This document shows positions 36,414-46,320 of a DNA stretch of 48,631 nt, piece after piece. A program made the position numbers and the translations under genes. This DNA is from Ruegeria intermedia (GTDB lineage: Bacteria > Pseudomonadota > Alphaproteobacteria > Rhodobacterales > Rhodobacteraceae): assembly GCF_900129345.1 (NCBI RefSeq), contig NZ_FQVK01000027.1:1-48631 (forward strand). The letters are read 5' to 3'. The notes beneath the pieces are model-generated. The model was given only the letters and a program-made list of their open reading frames with translations. It did no database searches and was not told where the DNA came from. Position 1 is the first letter of the stretch. Each line of letters starts with the position of its first letter.

Positions 36414-39400
36414 TCAAGAAATGGTGACGATGTCTTCGGTTGGAGTCCCGCGTCCGAGCGACGGCGAGAGCTGGACCACGCGGATGGTGAGCATGGCGCC
36501 GGGCGCGAGCGTCGCGCCCCAGTCGGCGACCTGCTCGGCGGTGCTGTACGTGGTCGTTGTTGTTCCCGCCATCAGCGTCCGCTTCACCGTCGCGCCGTCG
36601 AGAATGTCGATCTCCCAGGCTTCGGGCTGATCGAGGAGCGGCACTTCGGCCGCCTCCCAGCTGTCGGCCGCGGGGTCGCGGGAGCGGCGGGTCCAGGTGA
36701 GGGTGATGTCGCCTGAGGCCTCCGCGCGGGCCGCGAGATGCACCAGGGCGAAGGGCCGGAGCGAGGCGCCCACAGGCGTCACGGACAGGATCGTATAGGA
36801 CATGTCCGACACCGGTCGCGTTGCCGGTCCGACGGCGAGGTTCCACGGCAGGCCGATCTCCCCGACGGTGAAGGGCAGTTCGGTGACGGCCCCGTCCAGC
36901 ACCACGACCCGCGCCCCGGCCGGGGCGGGATTACCGATGGCATGCTCCGTCCCCCGCTGGCCGCGCAGGAGCGTGGTGAGGCGATAGCGGCCGGGGGCGA
37001 CGAGCATCGCGTCGCGGGCTTGCAGGATCTCCCATGTGCCCGGCGCGCTTTCGACGGCAAAGGCGTTACCGCCCGCGAAGAGCTGCAACTCGGTGACGCT
37101 TTCGAGCTGGCCCCAAGGAAGGCTAATCTCGAGCACCGAACCCCGGTCCCACCGCCAAGCGGGTCCGGCTGGCAGGTCGGCGGCGAGCGTCCCGATCCGC
37201 GCGCGGCGGGTGATCGTGGCGAAGCTCGCCCAGCCCGAGGTCTCGGGGCTGCGCAGCACCGCGACCGTGCCCGGCCAGGGATCGGCATCGACCGCGATCA
37301 AGGGGCGCGGTGGCGTGTGGGCGCTGGTCAGCTGTGGCAGATCGAGGATCGCCACCTGCGGCGCGCCGAGCGGCACAGAGCGGGTGACGGCGGCCGTTCG
37401 CTGTGCGCCCGGCGGCAGATCGTAGACCTCGCGGTCCTGACGGGTGGCCTCGATGCGGCGGGAGAGCCCGTCGGCAATGCGCGTGAGGCGGAACTCGGTG
37501 GTCGTGCCATCGCTGAAGATCACCACATCGCCTGGATCGAGCGCGAGGCGCGAGGGCGGCAGCGCGAAGGCGGCCCGCTCGCGGCCTGTCCAGGTTTCCA
37601 TCAGCGCCCGGCGGCATCGGCGCTCGGCTTCCTCCGGCGCGACGGCGACGGGGAAGCTCTCGGCGGTGACCCGCACTGCACCGGTGGTGATGCGGCGGGC
37701 CTCGACGAGGGCGCTGTCATAATCCTCATCGGCGCGCGCCACGCTCCAGCGCAGGACCTGCGGAAGCTCGGTCTCCTGGCCGCGCGTCCGCTCGATGTCC
37801 TCGCCGTTGCCTGCGACCAGGTCGTCGGGCGTGATGGTGGAAACGGTCGCGCGGCCGCGCATGACAAAGCGGATGACACCCTCGCTCTCGACGGCGTCGA
37901 AGCCGAAGTGGCGGGCCAGCATGGAGATCGTCGTGCGGGGGCTTTCGATGGCGGGGATTACCAACCCTTCGACCGCGCCCCAGAGGCCGCAGACGTCGAT
38001 ATGTGCGGCGTCCATTCCAGCAGCGAGGCAGAGATGGCGCACGAGCGCGGCGAGCGACACAGCGCCAAGACGTCCCGTCAGCCAATGGCCGAGCTGCCAG
38101 TTCGCGCCGTCGGACCAGACGTCGGTGAGCGCCGGGAAGAACGGATGCGGGCGGGCATCCCAGGTCCAGGCGGCACATTCCGAGGTATCGACCATCGGCA
38201 GGCCGGTGATACTGGACACCGGGTTGTTCGCCGGATCGGCCCAGTACAGCGCCGCAGCCTCGAGATACGCCCGCTGGATGGCATCGTCCCGCCATCCCCG
38301 CGAGAAGTAAGGTGCGGCACTCTCGGATGACTTCGGGTCGCAAAAGACGTTCGGCTGGTTCGTGCCCCGGTCGATGGCCGGGCAGCCGAACTCGGTGAAG
38401 CGGATGGGCTTGGACTCCGGCACCCATCCGGTGCTGGATTTGCCCTCGATGACCGCCTCGATGCCGAAGGCGAGTACGTCCTCGCCCACCATGGCCGAGC
38501 GCGGCCCGAGGCGCAGCTGGTAGTTGGCGGTCGCAACCGTCACGTCGACCATCATGTCGATGCGCCAGACGCCGCCGCCGAGATCGACCAGCGCCTTCGA
38601 GACCATCGGGTTGGGGCCCTCGAACCAGCTCTCGATCGCGCCGGTGGCGAGGTTGACCACGACGCCCGTGTCGCCCGCGCCGGAGGCGGCGAAGTCGAGC
38701 ATGGCGTTGCCCGAGCTGCCGGCCGAGACGTAAGCCGAGATCGCGACCCGGTCGCCCGGCGCGAAGCTGAAGAAGCCCGGCGTCGCGCCGTGCCAGGTCG
38801 CCCCGCCGCTCGCGATCAGCGCCGGGACGGTGAAGCCGCGATGGCTGCCGCTGCCGGCCGTGAGGGTGACGCCCGCGCCGATGGGGTTCCAGCCGAGCGG
38901 CTCGGCACCCTGCGCGGCGATGCCAAGGCGCACGCCGGCCGGCCTATCGTGATGCGGCTCCCTCCACCAGGAGCGCAGATCCTTGAAGCGCCAGATCCAG
39001 TCCTCGCCGTAGTCGCCATCGGCGATCGGGCTGCGCAGCTGCGCCTCGCGATCCGCCTGGCTCGCATAGAACCAGTCGAAGCCCTCGCCGCCGGCGATGT
39101 TCGATTGCAGGTAGGACCGGTCGTAAACGGCAGGCCAGCCGGCTCGCGCGTCCAGATGCTCGAAGCCGTCGCGCCAGTCGGAGACGGGCATGTAGTTGTC
39201 GATGCCGACGAAATCGATGTTGGCATCCGCCCACAAGGGATCGAGATGGAAGAAGCGGTCTCCCGAGCCGTCCGCCGGATCATGGCCGAAGTATTCCGAC
39301 CAGTCCGCTGCATAGCTGATCTTCGTGGACGGGCCCAGAATGGAACGCACATCGGCTGCGAGGCTCTGGAGCTCCGCCACCGCCGGATAGCTGGTGGCGC

Positions 39401-40847
39401 CGTCGCGGATGGTGGTCAGCCCCCGAAGCTCGGAGCCGATCAGGAAGGCGTCAACGCCGCCGGCAATCGCGCAGAGATGGGCGTAGTGCAGGATCATCCG
39501 CCGCCAGCCCCAGTCCCCGGACGGGCCGGTGTAGCTGACCGATTCGCCCGAGACCGCGAAGTCCGCCGGCGTCGCCTTTCCGAAGAAGGCCGAGACCTGC
39601 GCCGCGGCAGTCGCCGTCTTGTCGACCGTGCCAGCGTAACCCGCCGCCGGCGAGCAGGTGATGCGCCCGCGCCAGGGATAGGCCGGCTGGCCAACGGTTG
39701 AAGCGTTGTCGCTGTAGGGATCCGGCAGCGTGTTGCCCTCGGGCACATCCATCAGCAGGAAGGGATAGAAGGTGACGCGGTAGCCCCGTGCCTTCAGTTC
39801 CTTGATCGCCTGCACCACGGCCGCATCGCTCGGCGTGCCGCCATAGACGGGCCGGCCGTCGGCGTCGGTCGACACCAGATGTGCCGCGGCGCGATTCACG
39901 CCGTTGACCTGCCAGACATGCGGGGTCGTGGTCTTGGTCGCGGTCTCGACGCCGGGACGAATGGTGCAATGGCCCGCGCGCAGGTCGTTGCCGAACCACG
40001 AGACTACCAGCGACACGCTTTCGACCGCGGGCGCCAGCGCCTCCAGCCGGTCGAGGGAAACGAGGAAGTCGGCCCTGTCGGTCTCGGCGTGCACGTTCTC
40101 GGGCGTGGTCTTGGCGCCCTCCACGCGCATCACCGACTCGGTGGCGTAAACGAACTCGCCCGCGCCGGGGATCATGGTGACGGCGCGGATGGCGCCTTCG
40201 GCCGTGTCGGGGTCGGCGAGCGGCCGGAACACCTCGAAAGACAGCTGCGGGATACGGTTGCCGAAGGAGGTGAGGTCGAGTTCCTCGAACACAACATAAG
40301 CCGTGCCGCGATAGGCCGGCGCGCCCTCGGCCCCCATCTTCGCGGCGATGAACGGGTCGGCGGCCTGCGCCTCGCCGCCCGGATACCAGCGCTAGGTGGC
40401 GGTCGAGGTATCGAGCAACTCGCCATCGGCCCAGATGCGACCGATGCCGGTGATCGGGCCTTCGCAGAGCGCGACGGCGAATGAGGCGGTGTAGGAATAC
40501 TCGGTCGTCGTGACCGTCGGCCCGCCGCCCTTGCCGCCGCCTTGCGTGGTGGTGCTCACATGCTCGGTGAAGTCGGTCGCCCAGATGATGTTGCCGCCCA
40601 GACGCATGCGGCCGAAGACGCGCGGGATCGTGGTGCCCTCGGTGGCGGAGGTCACCCGCAGGCTGTCCAGCCTTGCGCCCTCGTAGCGCTGGTCGGGCTG
40701 CAGGGAGCCCACGATCCAGCTGTCGACGACCGAGCCCGCCATGGTGCCGATCGCCCCACCTATGGTGGCGGCGGAGATGCCAAGGATCGAGCCGCCGATC
40801 GAGGCGCCAATGGCCTGACCGGCAAGGCCGAGCACGAGGGTCGCCAT
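36414..40847 (-). pseudogene. GTA gp15-like tail protein (TIM-barrel) with in-frame amber codon
   Basis: The frame begins at ATG 40847 (MATLVLGLAGQAIGAS), overlaps the NlpC/P60 gene stop, and would encode 1477 aa. Codon 152 is TAG (40394-40392), after LDTSTAT, and the frame resumes at RWYPGGEAQAADPF. The rest holds the GTA TIM-barrel-like domain (TFYPFLLMDVPEGN, YAADWSEYFGHDP, FVGIDNYMPVSDWRDG, FTEFGCPAIDRGTNQPN) and a phage-tail-3-like domain. This is the large hub/host-contact protein of Rhodobacterales tails. The amber codon truncates it to 151 aa unless suppressed; ATG 40337 could start the rest. Confidence 0.85.
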
Positions 40848-41308
40848 TAGCGCCTCCTTGGTTGCGGGTAGAGAAAGGCGAAGGCGAGGCGCCGCCGCCA
40901 AGCTTGGGTGAAGGGCTCCTCGATCACGCCCAACCGCTCGCGGGCGTGGATCATCGTGCCCGTGTCGGTGAGGATGCCGACATGCTTGGCAATGGCGCGC
41001 TCGCGCATGCGGAACATCAGGAGCGCGCCGGGGGGCGGATCACCTGCCTCGACCTCGATCATGCAGCCGCGCGCGCCCTCGGCCAGCACTTCGCGCGGGC
41101 CAGTCTCGCCCGAGTCACGGGAATAGGGCGGGATCGGGAAGGGTTCCGGCCCGACCACCTCGCGCCAGACGCCGCGTGCGAGGCCAAGGCAGTCGCAACC
41201 CACGCCCCTCACGCTCTGCTGGTCGTGATAGGGTGTGCCGAGCCAGGACCGGGCCGCCGCGATCACCTTCCCGCGCGCGGCCGGACGACGGATGAAGCCC
41301 GCAGTCAC
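40847..41308 (-). CDS. NlpC/P60 peptidase (GTA gp14-like)
   Basis: This 153-aa cell-wall peptidase starts at GTG 41308, whose first bases overlap the DUF2163 stop (GTGA). Catalytic Cys is probably Cys40 in GCDCLGLARG, with His109 in IAKHVGIL and His121 (MIHARERLG) as the likely partners. RSWLGTPYHDQQSVRG is the typical N-terminal segment. In tails of this type it locally cleaves peptidoglycan during DNA entry. It lies between the DUF2163 and gp15-like genes as in the RcGTA order. Confidence 0.92.
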   Translation of the reverse strand: MTAGFIRRPAARGKVIAAARSWLGTPYHDQQSVRGVGCDCLGLARGVWREVVGPEPFPIPPYSRDSGETGPREVLAEGARGCMIEVEAGDPPPGALLMFRMRERAIAKHVGILTDTGTMIHARERLGVIEEPFTQAWRRRLAFAFLYPQPRRR

Positions 41309-42191
41309 AGCACGCTCCCATCGTTCGCCTTCCCTTGGCTCGCGTAGCGCAGCACGGTGTCATTGCCGGGGATGTGCGGGAAGCCCCGGAAGTTGGCGGT
41401 ATTGCCAAAGCGGTCGCGGCAGGTGGCAAAGGCCTTGTCGCAGCCCGCGCGGATGGTGAAGGCATCGTTCGCGGCATAGGACTGCCGGGCGGTTCCAGCA
41501 GCGTGATGATCGCTTCGCCGGTGGTGGCGACCTCATGGCGCTCCACCTCCACCCGGTGCCCGGCATTGGCGCCGCTGCCCCAGGTCAGCGTGCCGAAGGT
41601 GAAGAGCCCCGCGGCGAAACCCTCGAGCCCCGCCACCGAAAACGCCCGGTCGCGCAGGAGCACGGCAACCGTGCCGCTGCCTTTCCAGGTCGCATCCTCG
41701 AGGTTGATCCCGCAGCGCCCGTCGCCCAGCACTGCGTCGCAGCCGGCCTGAAAGCTCCGCCCCACCGGCTGGTCGAGCACATGGGCAAGCGAGCGCATCT
41801 CGGCGGTGAAGGCCACCCGCCCGCGCCGGATCTCGCCGATGGCCCCGCGCCGCATGAGCACACGCTGGCTGGTATCCTGCCAGTTCGCCCGCCAGACCTC
41901 GACCGCCGCCCCGTCCCAGAGCCCCGCGGCAATGTCGGCCTCTGTGATGACGCCCGAGCGCAGCACGCCTTCCGCATCCTGCGCATCGACCGCGAGATCG
42001 GAACCCGCGCGCAGTTCCGACGCCGCGAAGCCGCTTTCCGGCTCGAAGCGGGTAGCCTCAAAGCTGAGTGTCCGGTCGTGGTCGGTGAAGCCGAACACCT
42101 GGCCGTCGGCGCGGGTGATGCGCCAGCACCAGGCAAGCGTGGTCGTGCCCTCGTCGAGATGGGTCTGCAGGGCAGGCGAGAGGGATTTCAT
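41305..42191 (-). pseudogene. DUF2163 (GTA gp13-like) tail protein, frameshifted
   Basis: The protein starts MKSLSPALQTHLDEGTTTLA, with CWRITRADGQVFGFTDHDRT and GCDAVLGDGRCGINLEDATW, as in the phage BR0599/DUF2163 family. After ITLLEPPG the frame slips near 41480-41489. The shifted frame reads QSYAANDAFTIRAGCDKAFA and CRDRFGNTANFRGFPHIPGN, the true family C-terminus, and stops at 41307-41305. Adding one base restores 296 codons, normal for gp13. A one-base deletion is the simplest explanation; sequencing error is possible. Confidence 0.85.
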
Positions 42192-42388
42192 CGGCAGGTT
42201 CCCGTCATGCGGTCATCGAGATCGGCGATCCAGTCCGCCCAGTCCGGCGGAACCTGCGTCACGGTTTCCGCAGGTGGCCGGGCCAGCCGCGCCTCGGCGT
42301 AGGAGATGCAGCCGGCATCACCAGGCACCGTCGTTGTTGCGCAGCCGCTGAGCAGGATCGCCAGCGCCGCGGCCGTCGCGAACCGCAT
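42188..42388 (-). CDS. Outer-membrane spanin subunit (Rz1-like lipoprotein)
   Basis: This 66-aa protein starts MRFATAAALAILLSGCATTT, a signal peptide with the lipobox LSGC, so the mature protein is a 50-aa lipoprotein with several prolines. It overlaps the 3' end of the Rz-like gene by 71 nt in another reading frame, the classical Rz/Rz1 layout. It would link with the inner spanin to disrupt the outer membrane at lysis. It ends in an ATGA overlap with DUF2163. Confidence 0.75.
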   Translation of the reverse strand: MRFATAAALAILLSGCATTTVPGDAGCISYAEARLARPPAETVTQVPPDWADWIADLDDRMTGTCR

Positions 42389-42548
42389 CGCGGCCACGTT
42401 CGACCTTCCCGATTGTCTCTTCCAACGCATCGCGTTCTGCCTCCTCTTTGCCTGCGCGTCTGCCTTCCACCTGCCCCCAGAGGCGGCCGAGGACGACGCC
42501 ACCGACAGCACCCAGAGCGGCCACCAGCCAGATCAGAAACTCAGGCAT
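42318..42548 (-). CDS. Inner-membrane spanin subunit (Rz-like)
   Basis: This 76-aa protein starts MPEFLIWLVAALGAVGGVVL, one N-terminal transmembrane helix, then a charged helix (VEGRRAGKEEAERDALEETI, GKVERGRDAVRDG) that can form a coiled coil. GGAG lies 4 nt before ATG 42548. Its 3' end overlaps the lipoprotein gene out of frame, as expected for an i-spanin. Confidence 0.72.
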   Translation of the reverse strand: MPEFLIWLVAALGAVGGVVLGRLWGQVEGRRAGKEEAERDALEETIGKVERGRDAVRDGRGAGDPAQRLRNNDGAW

Positions 42549-42720
42549 CGCTCCGGAACCCCCGCTCGATCCGGTCGCGCAGGCCGATGAGCCCGAGACC
42601 GAGAAACATGAGGCCGGCGGGCGAGGCATCACCTGAGCCGGCGAGCAGCGCGACGAGCCGGGACAGTTCGGCGAGCGGGCCGGTGGCGGGAAGCGCGACA
42701 GATGCAATGCCCGTGAGCAT
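42541..42720 (-). CDS. Small phage membrane protein, start uncertain
   Basis: From ATG 42720 the frame gives 59 aa (MLTGIASVALPATGPLAE...), with a second hydrophobic stretch LMFLGLGLIGLRDRIERGF. In the same frame, open back to 42771, the residues IRYIRPTSLTWWAGLLA look like the true N-terminus, but no ATG, GTG or TTG is present there, so the start may have been lost or be non-standard. Position between lysozyme and spanins suggests a lysis or holin-related role. Confidence 0.55.
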   Translation of the reverse strand: MLTGIASVALPATGPLAELSRLVALLAGSGDASPAGLMFLGLGLIGLRDRIERGFRSDA

Positions 42721-42774
42721 GGCGAGCAGTCCCGCCCACCAGGTCAGAGAGGTCGGTCGGATGTAGCGTATGGA

Positions 42775-43416
42775 TCAGTCCCTCCGGATCAGCGTGGAGA
42801 AGAAGGCGACCAGCCGGGCGACCCAGCCGGTCGGTGCGTTTGGGCTGGGTTCGGGTTTGGCGGGGCGCAGCAGGGCCAGCGCCCGGTTCTCGGTCAGGCG
42901 ACGGATCGGCCGCGAGAAGTCCACGCGTCCCGTGCGGTCCACGGACCAGACCGGGATGGTGCCGCTGGGATACCTGCCATGGCGGAACAGGTCGCGCTCC
43001 GCCTCGCGTCGGGGAATGATCGAGGGGGGCTTGCGCCAGTTCAGGAACGCGTCGGCGGCGGCAACGCGATTGCCGGCGTTGAGATGACGGGTCAGTGCCG
43101 CACGGGCGATGCCGCCCGTGTTGAAGTGAAACGAGACCAGCGCATCGAACTCGGGCGGCGCCAATGGAACCTTCACAGCGCGCAGAACGTCGGCCTCGTA
43201 TCGCGCGAGATCGGCGCGAAACACCCGGAACGCCTCGCGGATCGCGGCGTCGAGATCGGCGGGCATGCCGCGCGGCATGGTGACGGGATTGGGCGGCCCG
43301 GCCGCGGCCGTGTGGCCGATGCCGAAGGTCCAGGTGCCGGTGGAATCGCGATAGGGGCCGGGCACGATCCCCTCGTGCCGGGCAAGGGCCATGAGGCCCC
43401 GCTCAGTCATCTGCAT
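42775..43416 (-). CDS. Phage lysozyme (GH24 endolysin)
   Basis: This 213-aa endolysin degrades peptidoglycan. The catalytic triad of T4-type lysozymes has the expected spacing: Glu15 (RHEGIVPG), Asp24 (YRDSTGTW) and Thr30 (WTFGIGH). FDALVSFHFNTGG and AFLNWRKPP are further family blocks. The C-terminus carries about 50 extra residues after GTIPVWSVDRTG, ending with a hydrophobic/basic tail (VARLVAFFSTLIRRD). It has no signal peptide, so it needs a holin. ATG 43416 has GAGG 7 nt upstream. Confidence 0.93.
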   Translation of the reverse strand: MQMTERGLMALARHEGIVPGPYRDSTGTWTFGIGHTAAAGPPNPVTMPRGMPADLDAAIREAFRVFRADLARYEADVLRAVKVPLAPPEFDALVSFHFNTGGIARAALTRHLNAGNRVAAADAFLNWRKPPSIIPRREAERDLFRHGRYPSGTIPVWSVDRTGRVDFSRPIRRLTENRALALLRPAKPEPSPNAPTGWVARLVAFFSTLIRRD

Positions 43417-43420
43417 GGGG

Positions 43421-43552
43421 TTACCTCAGGAGCGAGAGGATCAGGATCAGCGCGGCGACCGCGAGGCCAATGCGCAGGCGGTGGGTGAAAGCGTCACGCG
43501 GGTCGTCGGTCAGACGCCGCAGGCCACGCAGGACACGGACCAGCTCAGTCAT
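43421..43552 (-). CDS. 43-aa single-pass phage membrane protein
   Basis: Starts at ATG 43552 after GGAGGG and reads MTELVRVLRGLRRLTDDPRD, then a C-terminal hydrophobic helix (RIGLAVAALILILSLLR). It overlaps the holin 3' end by 8 nt and ends 5 nt before the lysozyme start. Probably a holin accessory or antiholin by position; the function is unproven. Confidence 0.65.
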   Translation of the reverse strand: MTELVRVLRGLRRLTDDPRDAFTHRLRIGLAVAALILILSLLR

Positions 43553-43892
43553 CGCCGCCCTCCCGCGCCTGGCGCAGGCGGGCAAGCACCAGTTCGATCA
43601 CCGCCGGGCCGAAGACCCCGACGAGATAGGCGGCCGATCCCGCTGCACCGCCCGCCGGGATCGCCTGTCGCGGCAGGCCCAGCCAGCTGGTGATGACGGC
43701 CATCGACAGGCTGCCCATGCCGGCGGCGATCAGCCCGCCGAGCAGGATGTGGCGCAGCGCGTCGCGCAGGCGCATCTTCGTTGTCAGCGCGTTGGTGGCG
43801 CCCCCGAGCGCGCCCCAGGCGGCAAGGATCACGGCCGTCGAGGCCGCGAGATCGCGCAAGACGCCCGCGACGAAACCGGAATTGTCGCTCAT
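43545..43892 (-). CDS. Holin-like phage membrane protein
   Basis: This 115-aa protein has three hydrophobic segments (about residues 12-30 LAASTAVILAAWGALGG, 48-66 ILLGGLIAAGMGSLSMAVI, and 77-98 AGGAAGSAAYLVGVFGPAVI) and a charged C-terminus RLRQAREGGDD. It resembles the LydA/Phage_holin_3_3 type. It lies just before the endolysin and overlaps DUF2460 by ATGA. It would form pores that release lysozyme. Confidence 0.78.
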   Translation of the reverse strand: MSDNSGFVAGVLRDLAASTAVILAAWGALGGATNALTTKMRLRDALRHILLGGLIAAGMGSLSMAVITSWLGLPRQAIPAGGAAGSAAYLVGVFGPAVIELVLARLRQAREGGDD

Positions 43893-44515
43893 CGCCGGAT
43901 CTCCAGGAGCGGGATGGAGGTGATCGAGCCGAGGCGTTCGAGATCGAGCGTGACATCGAGCGTGTCGGTGTCGAAGCGGACTGGCACGTCGAATTCAAAG
44001 CCGGCGGTGATGGAGACGCCGGAGGCCGGGGCGGCGTTGAAGGTGACGAGGCCGGTGGTCGTGTCGATGGACCAGCCGGTGGCCTGCTCAACCCCGTCGA
44101 TCGCAACCGTCACGCTGCCCGCGACCGGCTTGGTGATGGCCCGGTTCCAGGTCTGCGTGCCCGAGGCGTAGGCCTTCACAAGCTGGAAGTCGGTGGTGGT
44201 GCCATCCCCGGTGCCGATGAGCTGATCGGTCGCCGCGGGCGTCTGCGACGGCAAGCAGGACTTCCAGTCGGCCCAGTCCTTGAAGCGGAAGCCGTAAAGC
44301 CTGCCATTACGGGCCTCGAAGAACGCCACCACCGCCGCCAGATCGTCGGCCCGGCGAATGCCATAAGCCACATCGTAGCGCCGGCGGCTGTTCGCCCAGC
44401 TCGCGTTGCGTTCTTCGTCGCCCGAGGCGAGTTCGACGATCTGAGTGCGCCGCTCTGGCCCGCCCCGCGCGCCCCGGCTGATATCATCCGGAAACCGCAC
44501 CTCGTGAAATGCCAT
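43889..44515 (-). CDS. DUF2460 tail protein (GTA gp12-like)
   Basis: This 208-aa protein starts MAFHEVRFPDDISRGARGGP and has RRRYDVAYGIRRADDLAAVV, FFEARNGRLYGFRFKDWADW and TGLVTFNAAPASGVSITAGF, the DUF2460 (TIGR02217) signature blocks. In RcGTA this protein is part of the tail tip (distal tail). It overlaps the holin gene by 4 nt, and follows the tape-measure gene by 3 nt. Confidence 0.93.
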   Translation of the reverse strand: MAFHEVRFPDDISRGARGGPERRTQIVELASGDEERNASWANSRRRYDVAYGIRRADDLAAVVAFFEARNGRLYGFRFKDWADWKSCLPSQTPAATDQLIGTGDGTTTDFQLVKAYASGTQTWNRAITKPVAGSVTVAIDGVEQATGWSIDTTTGLVTFNAAPASGVSITAGFEFDVPVRFDTDTLDVTLDLERLGSITSIPLLEIRR

Positions 44516-44518
44516 GGG

Positions 44519-45990
44519 TCAGAGCCCCCTGCGCCCGAGCGATACCGCCCGGGCAATGTCGGCCGCGATCTGGGTGCGGGACTGCCGGAAGCTCTCGGCG
44601 TCGCGGGTGTTGATGTTGATGGTGACGCCGCCACCGGCGCCGTAGCTCTGTGCCTCGCGGCGCGACAGCACCCGCTCACCGCGCTGCAGGATCGCGGGCA
44701 CCTCGTCGGGACGCAGGCCGGCCCAACCACCCGAATGCATCCGGGGCGCTCCGGCAAAGGCCATGGCGGGGACCATGCGCGACGGCGCAGGTCCGCCGAC
44801 CACACCGCCCGCATGAAACACGCCAGCAAAAAGCCCGCCGGCGCCGCCGAGGATGCCACCGAGGGCGCTGGCCATGGGGCCGAGGATGAACCGCCGGGCG
44901 GCGAGCCGCGCCAGATCGGCGATCAGCGAAGTCACCAGATCGCGGAAGTCGAGCTTGCCGGACTTCACAAACTCGGCCACCGCGTCTTCGGCGCTGCGGA
45001 AGGCGCCCACGAGGCTCTGGCCGATATCGGCGCCGATGTCGCGGGCCTTGGCGGCGTAATCGGCCAGCGTCGCGGTGACGGCCGCCCAGCCGGTTGCGGC
45101 CTGCTCCGCGCCGTCGGCATTGGCCGCGCCCGCTGCCCGGCCCGCCTGTCCGGCACTGTCCAGCGCCTCCGTCACGCGGTCGGCCGCGGCCCTCGCTTCA
45201 TCGAGCGCATCCGCCCCGTCCTCGCCGCTTGCCTGCATCGCGGCTCTCAGCGCGTCCACGGCCTCGCGGACCCCATCGAAGGCGTGGGCGCGGGTGTCCG
45301 CTGCGCGGGCACGCAGCGCATCGGCCTGGTGGCCGGCATTGCTGGCGGCATGGTCCAGATAGGACGCGTAGCTCTGCGCGCCGAAGACGTCGATGCGGGC
45401 ATCCGCCCCGAGCCGCTCCGAGACCGCGTTGAAGGTCGGGCCGATCTGGGCGAGGAAGTCGGCCCATTTCTGCGAGAGAAACGCCATGAGTCGCAGCCAG
45501 ATCGCCTCGATGTCCGCCCGCATGGCGCGGAAATCATCGACGAAGGAGGTGACGGTGACCTTGACCCCGTCCCAGACCGCCTTGGCGACATTGCCCATGA
45601 GTTCGAGCGCCTCGCCAAAGCCGCCAGCGCCGCGCACGAGCTGCGTGAACTGGTAGATGAGCTCACCCGCGCCGACGATCAGCGCGCCGATGCCGGTGCG
45701 GATCAGCGCCCCGCGCAGGACCACGAGCGCAGTAGCGAGGCCACGCACGGACAAGGCCGCAGCGGCAAGGCCGGCAACCCAGCGGCTTGCAAGGAAGGCG
45801 GCAAAGGTCGCGGCATAGGTCGTCAGCCGGCCGATATTGTCGAAAAGCCCGGCAATGGCTTGGCCGAGCGGGCCGGTGCGGCTCGCGAGCGTGGCCATGG
45901 CATCCGCGACCGCTTCCGGCGCGGGCGCCGCGGCGACTGGCAGCTGGTTCGACAGCCCGCGCCAGATCAGGCCCAACCGGGAGATCGCGT
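44519..45990 (-). pseudogene. Tail tape-measure protein, N-terminus removed by IS
   Basis: About 490 codons remain, beginning at the IS junction with NAISRLGLIWRGL and open throughout. The middle contains hydrophobic helices (GLAAAALSVRGLATALVVLR, GALIVGAGELIYQFTQL). A long Ala-rich helical region follows. The C-terminus has FRDLVTSLIADLARLAARRF, GGILGGAGGLFAGVFHAGG and the tape-measure ending RDAESFRQSRTQIAADIARA. The N-terminal part and its start lie outside the element and are missing, so the protein is probably not made. ATG 45976 could start a fragment. Confidence 0.85.
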
Positions 45991-46056
45991 TGACCTGCCC
46001 CCCGCAAAATCCCTCACCGTGATGTAGAGTCTGCTCAACCCTGAAGGAGCAGACAT

Positions 46057-46320
46057 ATGCGAAAGAGCCGTTTCACCGAGGCGCAGATCATCGGGATGAT
46101 CAAGGAGCAGGAGGCAGGCATGCCGACGGCGGAGGTGTGCCGCAGGCACGGGCTCAGCCCGGCAACGTTCTACAAGCTGAAGTCCAGGTATGGGGGCATG
46201 GAGGTGTCGGAGGCCGCGCGGCTAAGGGCGCTGGAGGACGAGAACGCCAAGCTGAAGCGACTGCTGGCCGACACGATGCTGGACAATGTGGTTCTGAAGG
46301 ATCTTCTGGGAAAGAACTGA
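46057..46320 (+). CDS. IS3-family transposase OrfA
   Basis: This 87-aa protein has [20 protein letters not shown], the helix-turn-helix [20 protein letters not shown] and the zipper helix [20 protein letters not shown]. It ends LLGKN just after an A-AAG stretch (46311-46314) where a -1 shift gives OrfAB. GGAGCAG precedes ATG 46057. Confidence 0.95.
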   Translation: MRKSRFTEAQIIGMIKEQEAGMPTAEVCRRHGLSPATFYKLKSRYGGMEVSEAARLRALEDENAKLKRLLADTMLDNVVLKDLLGKN

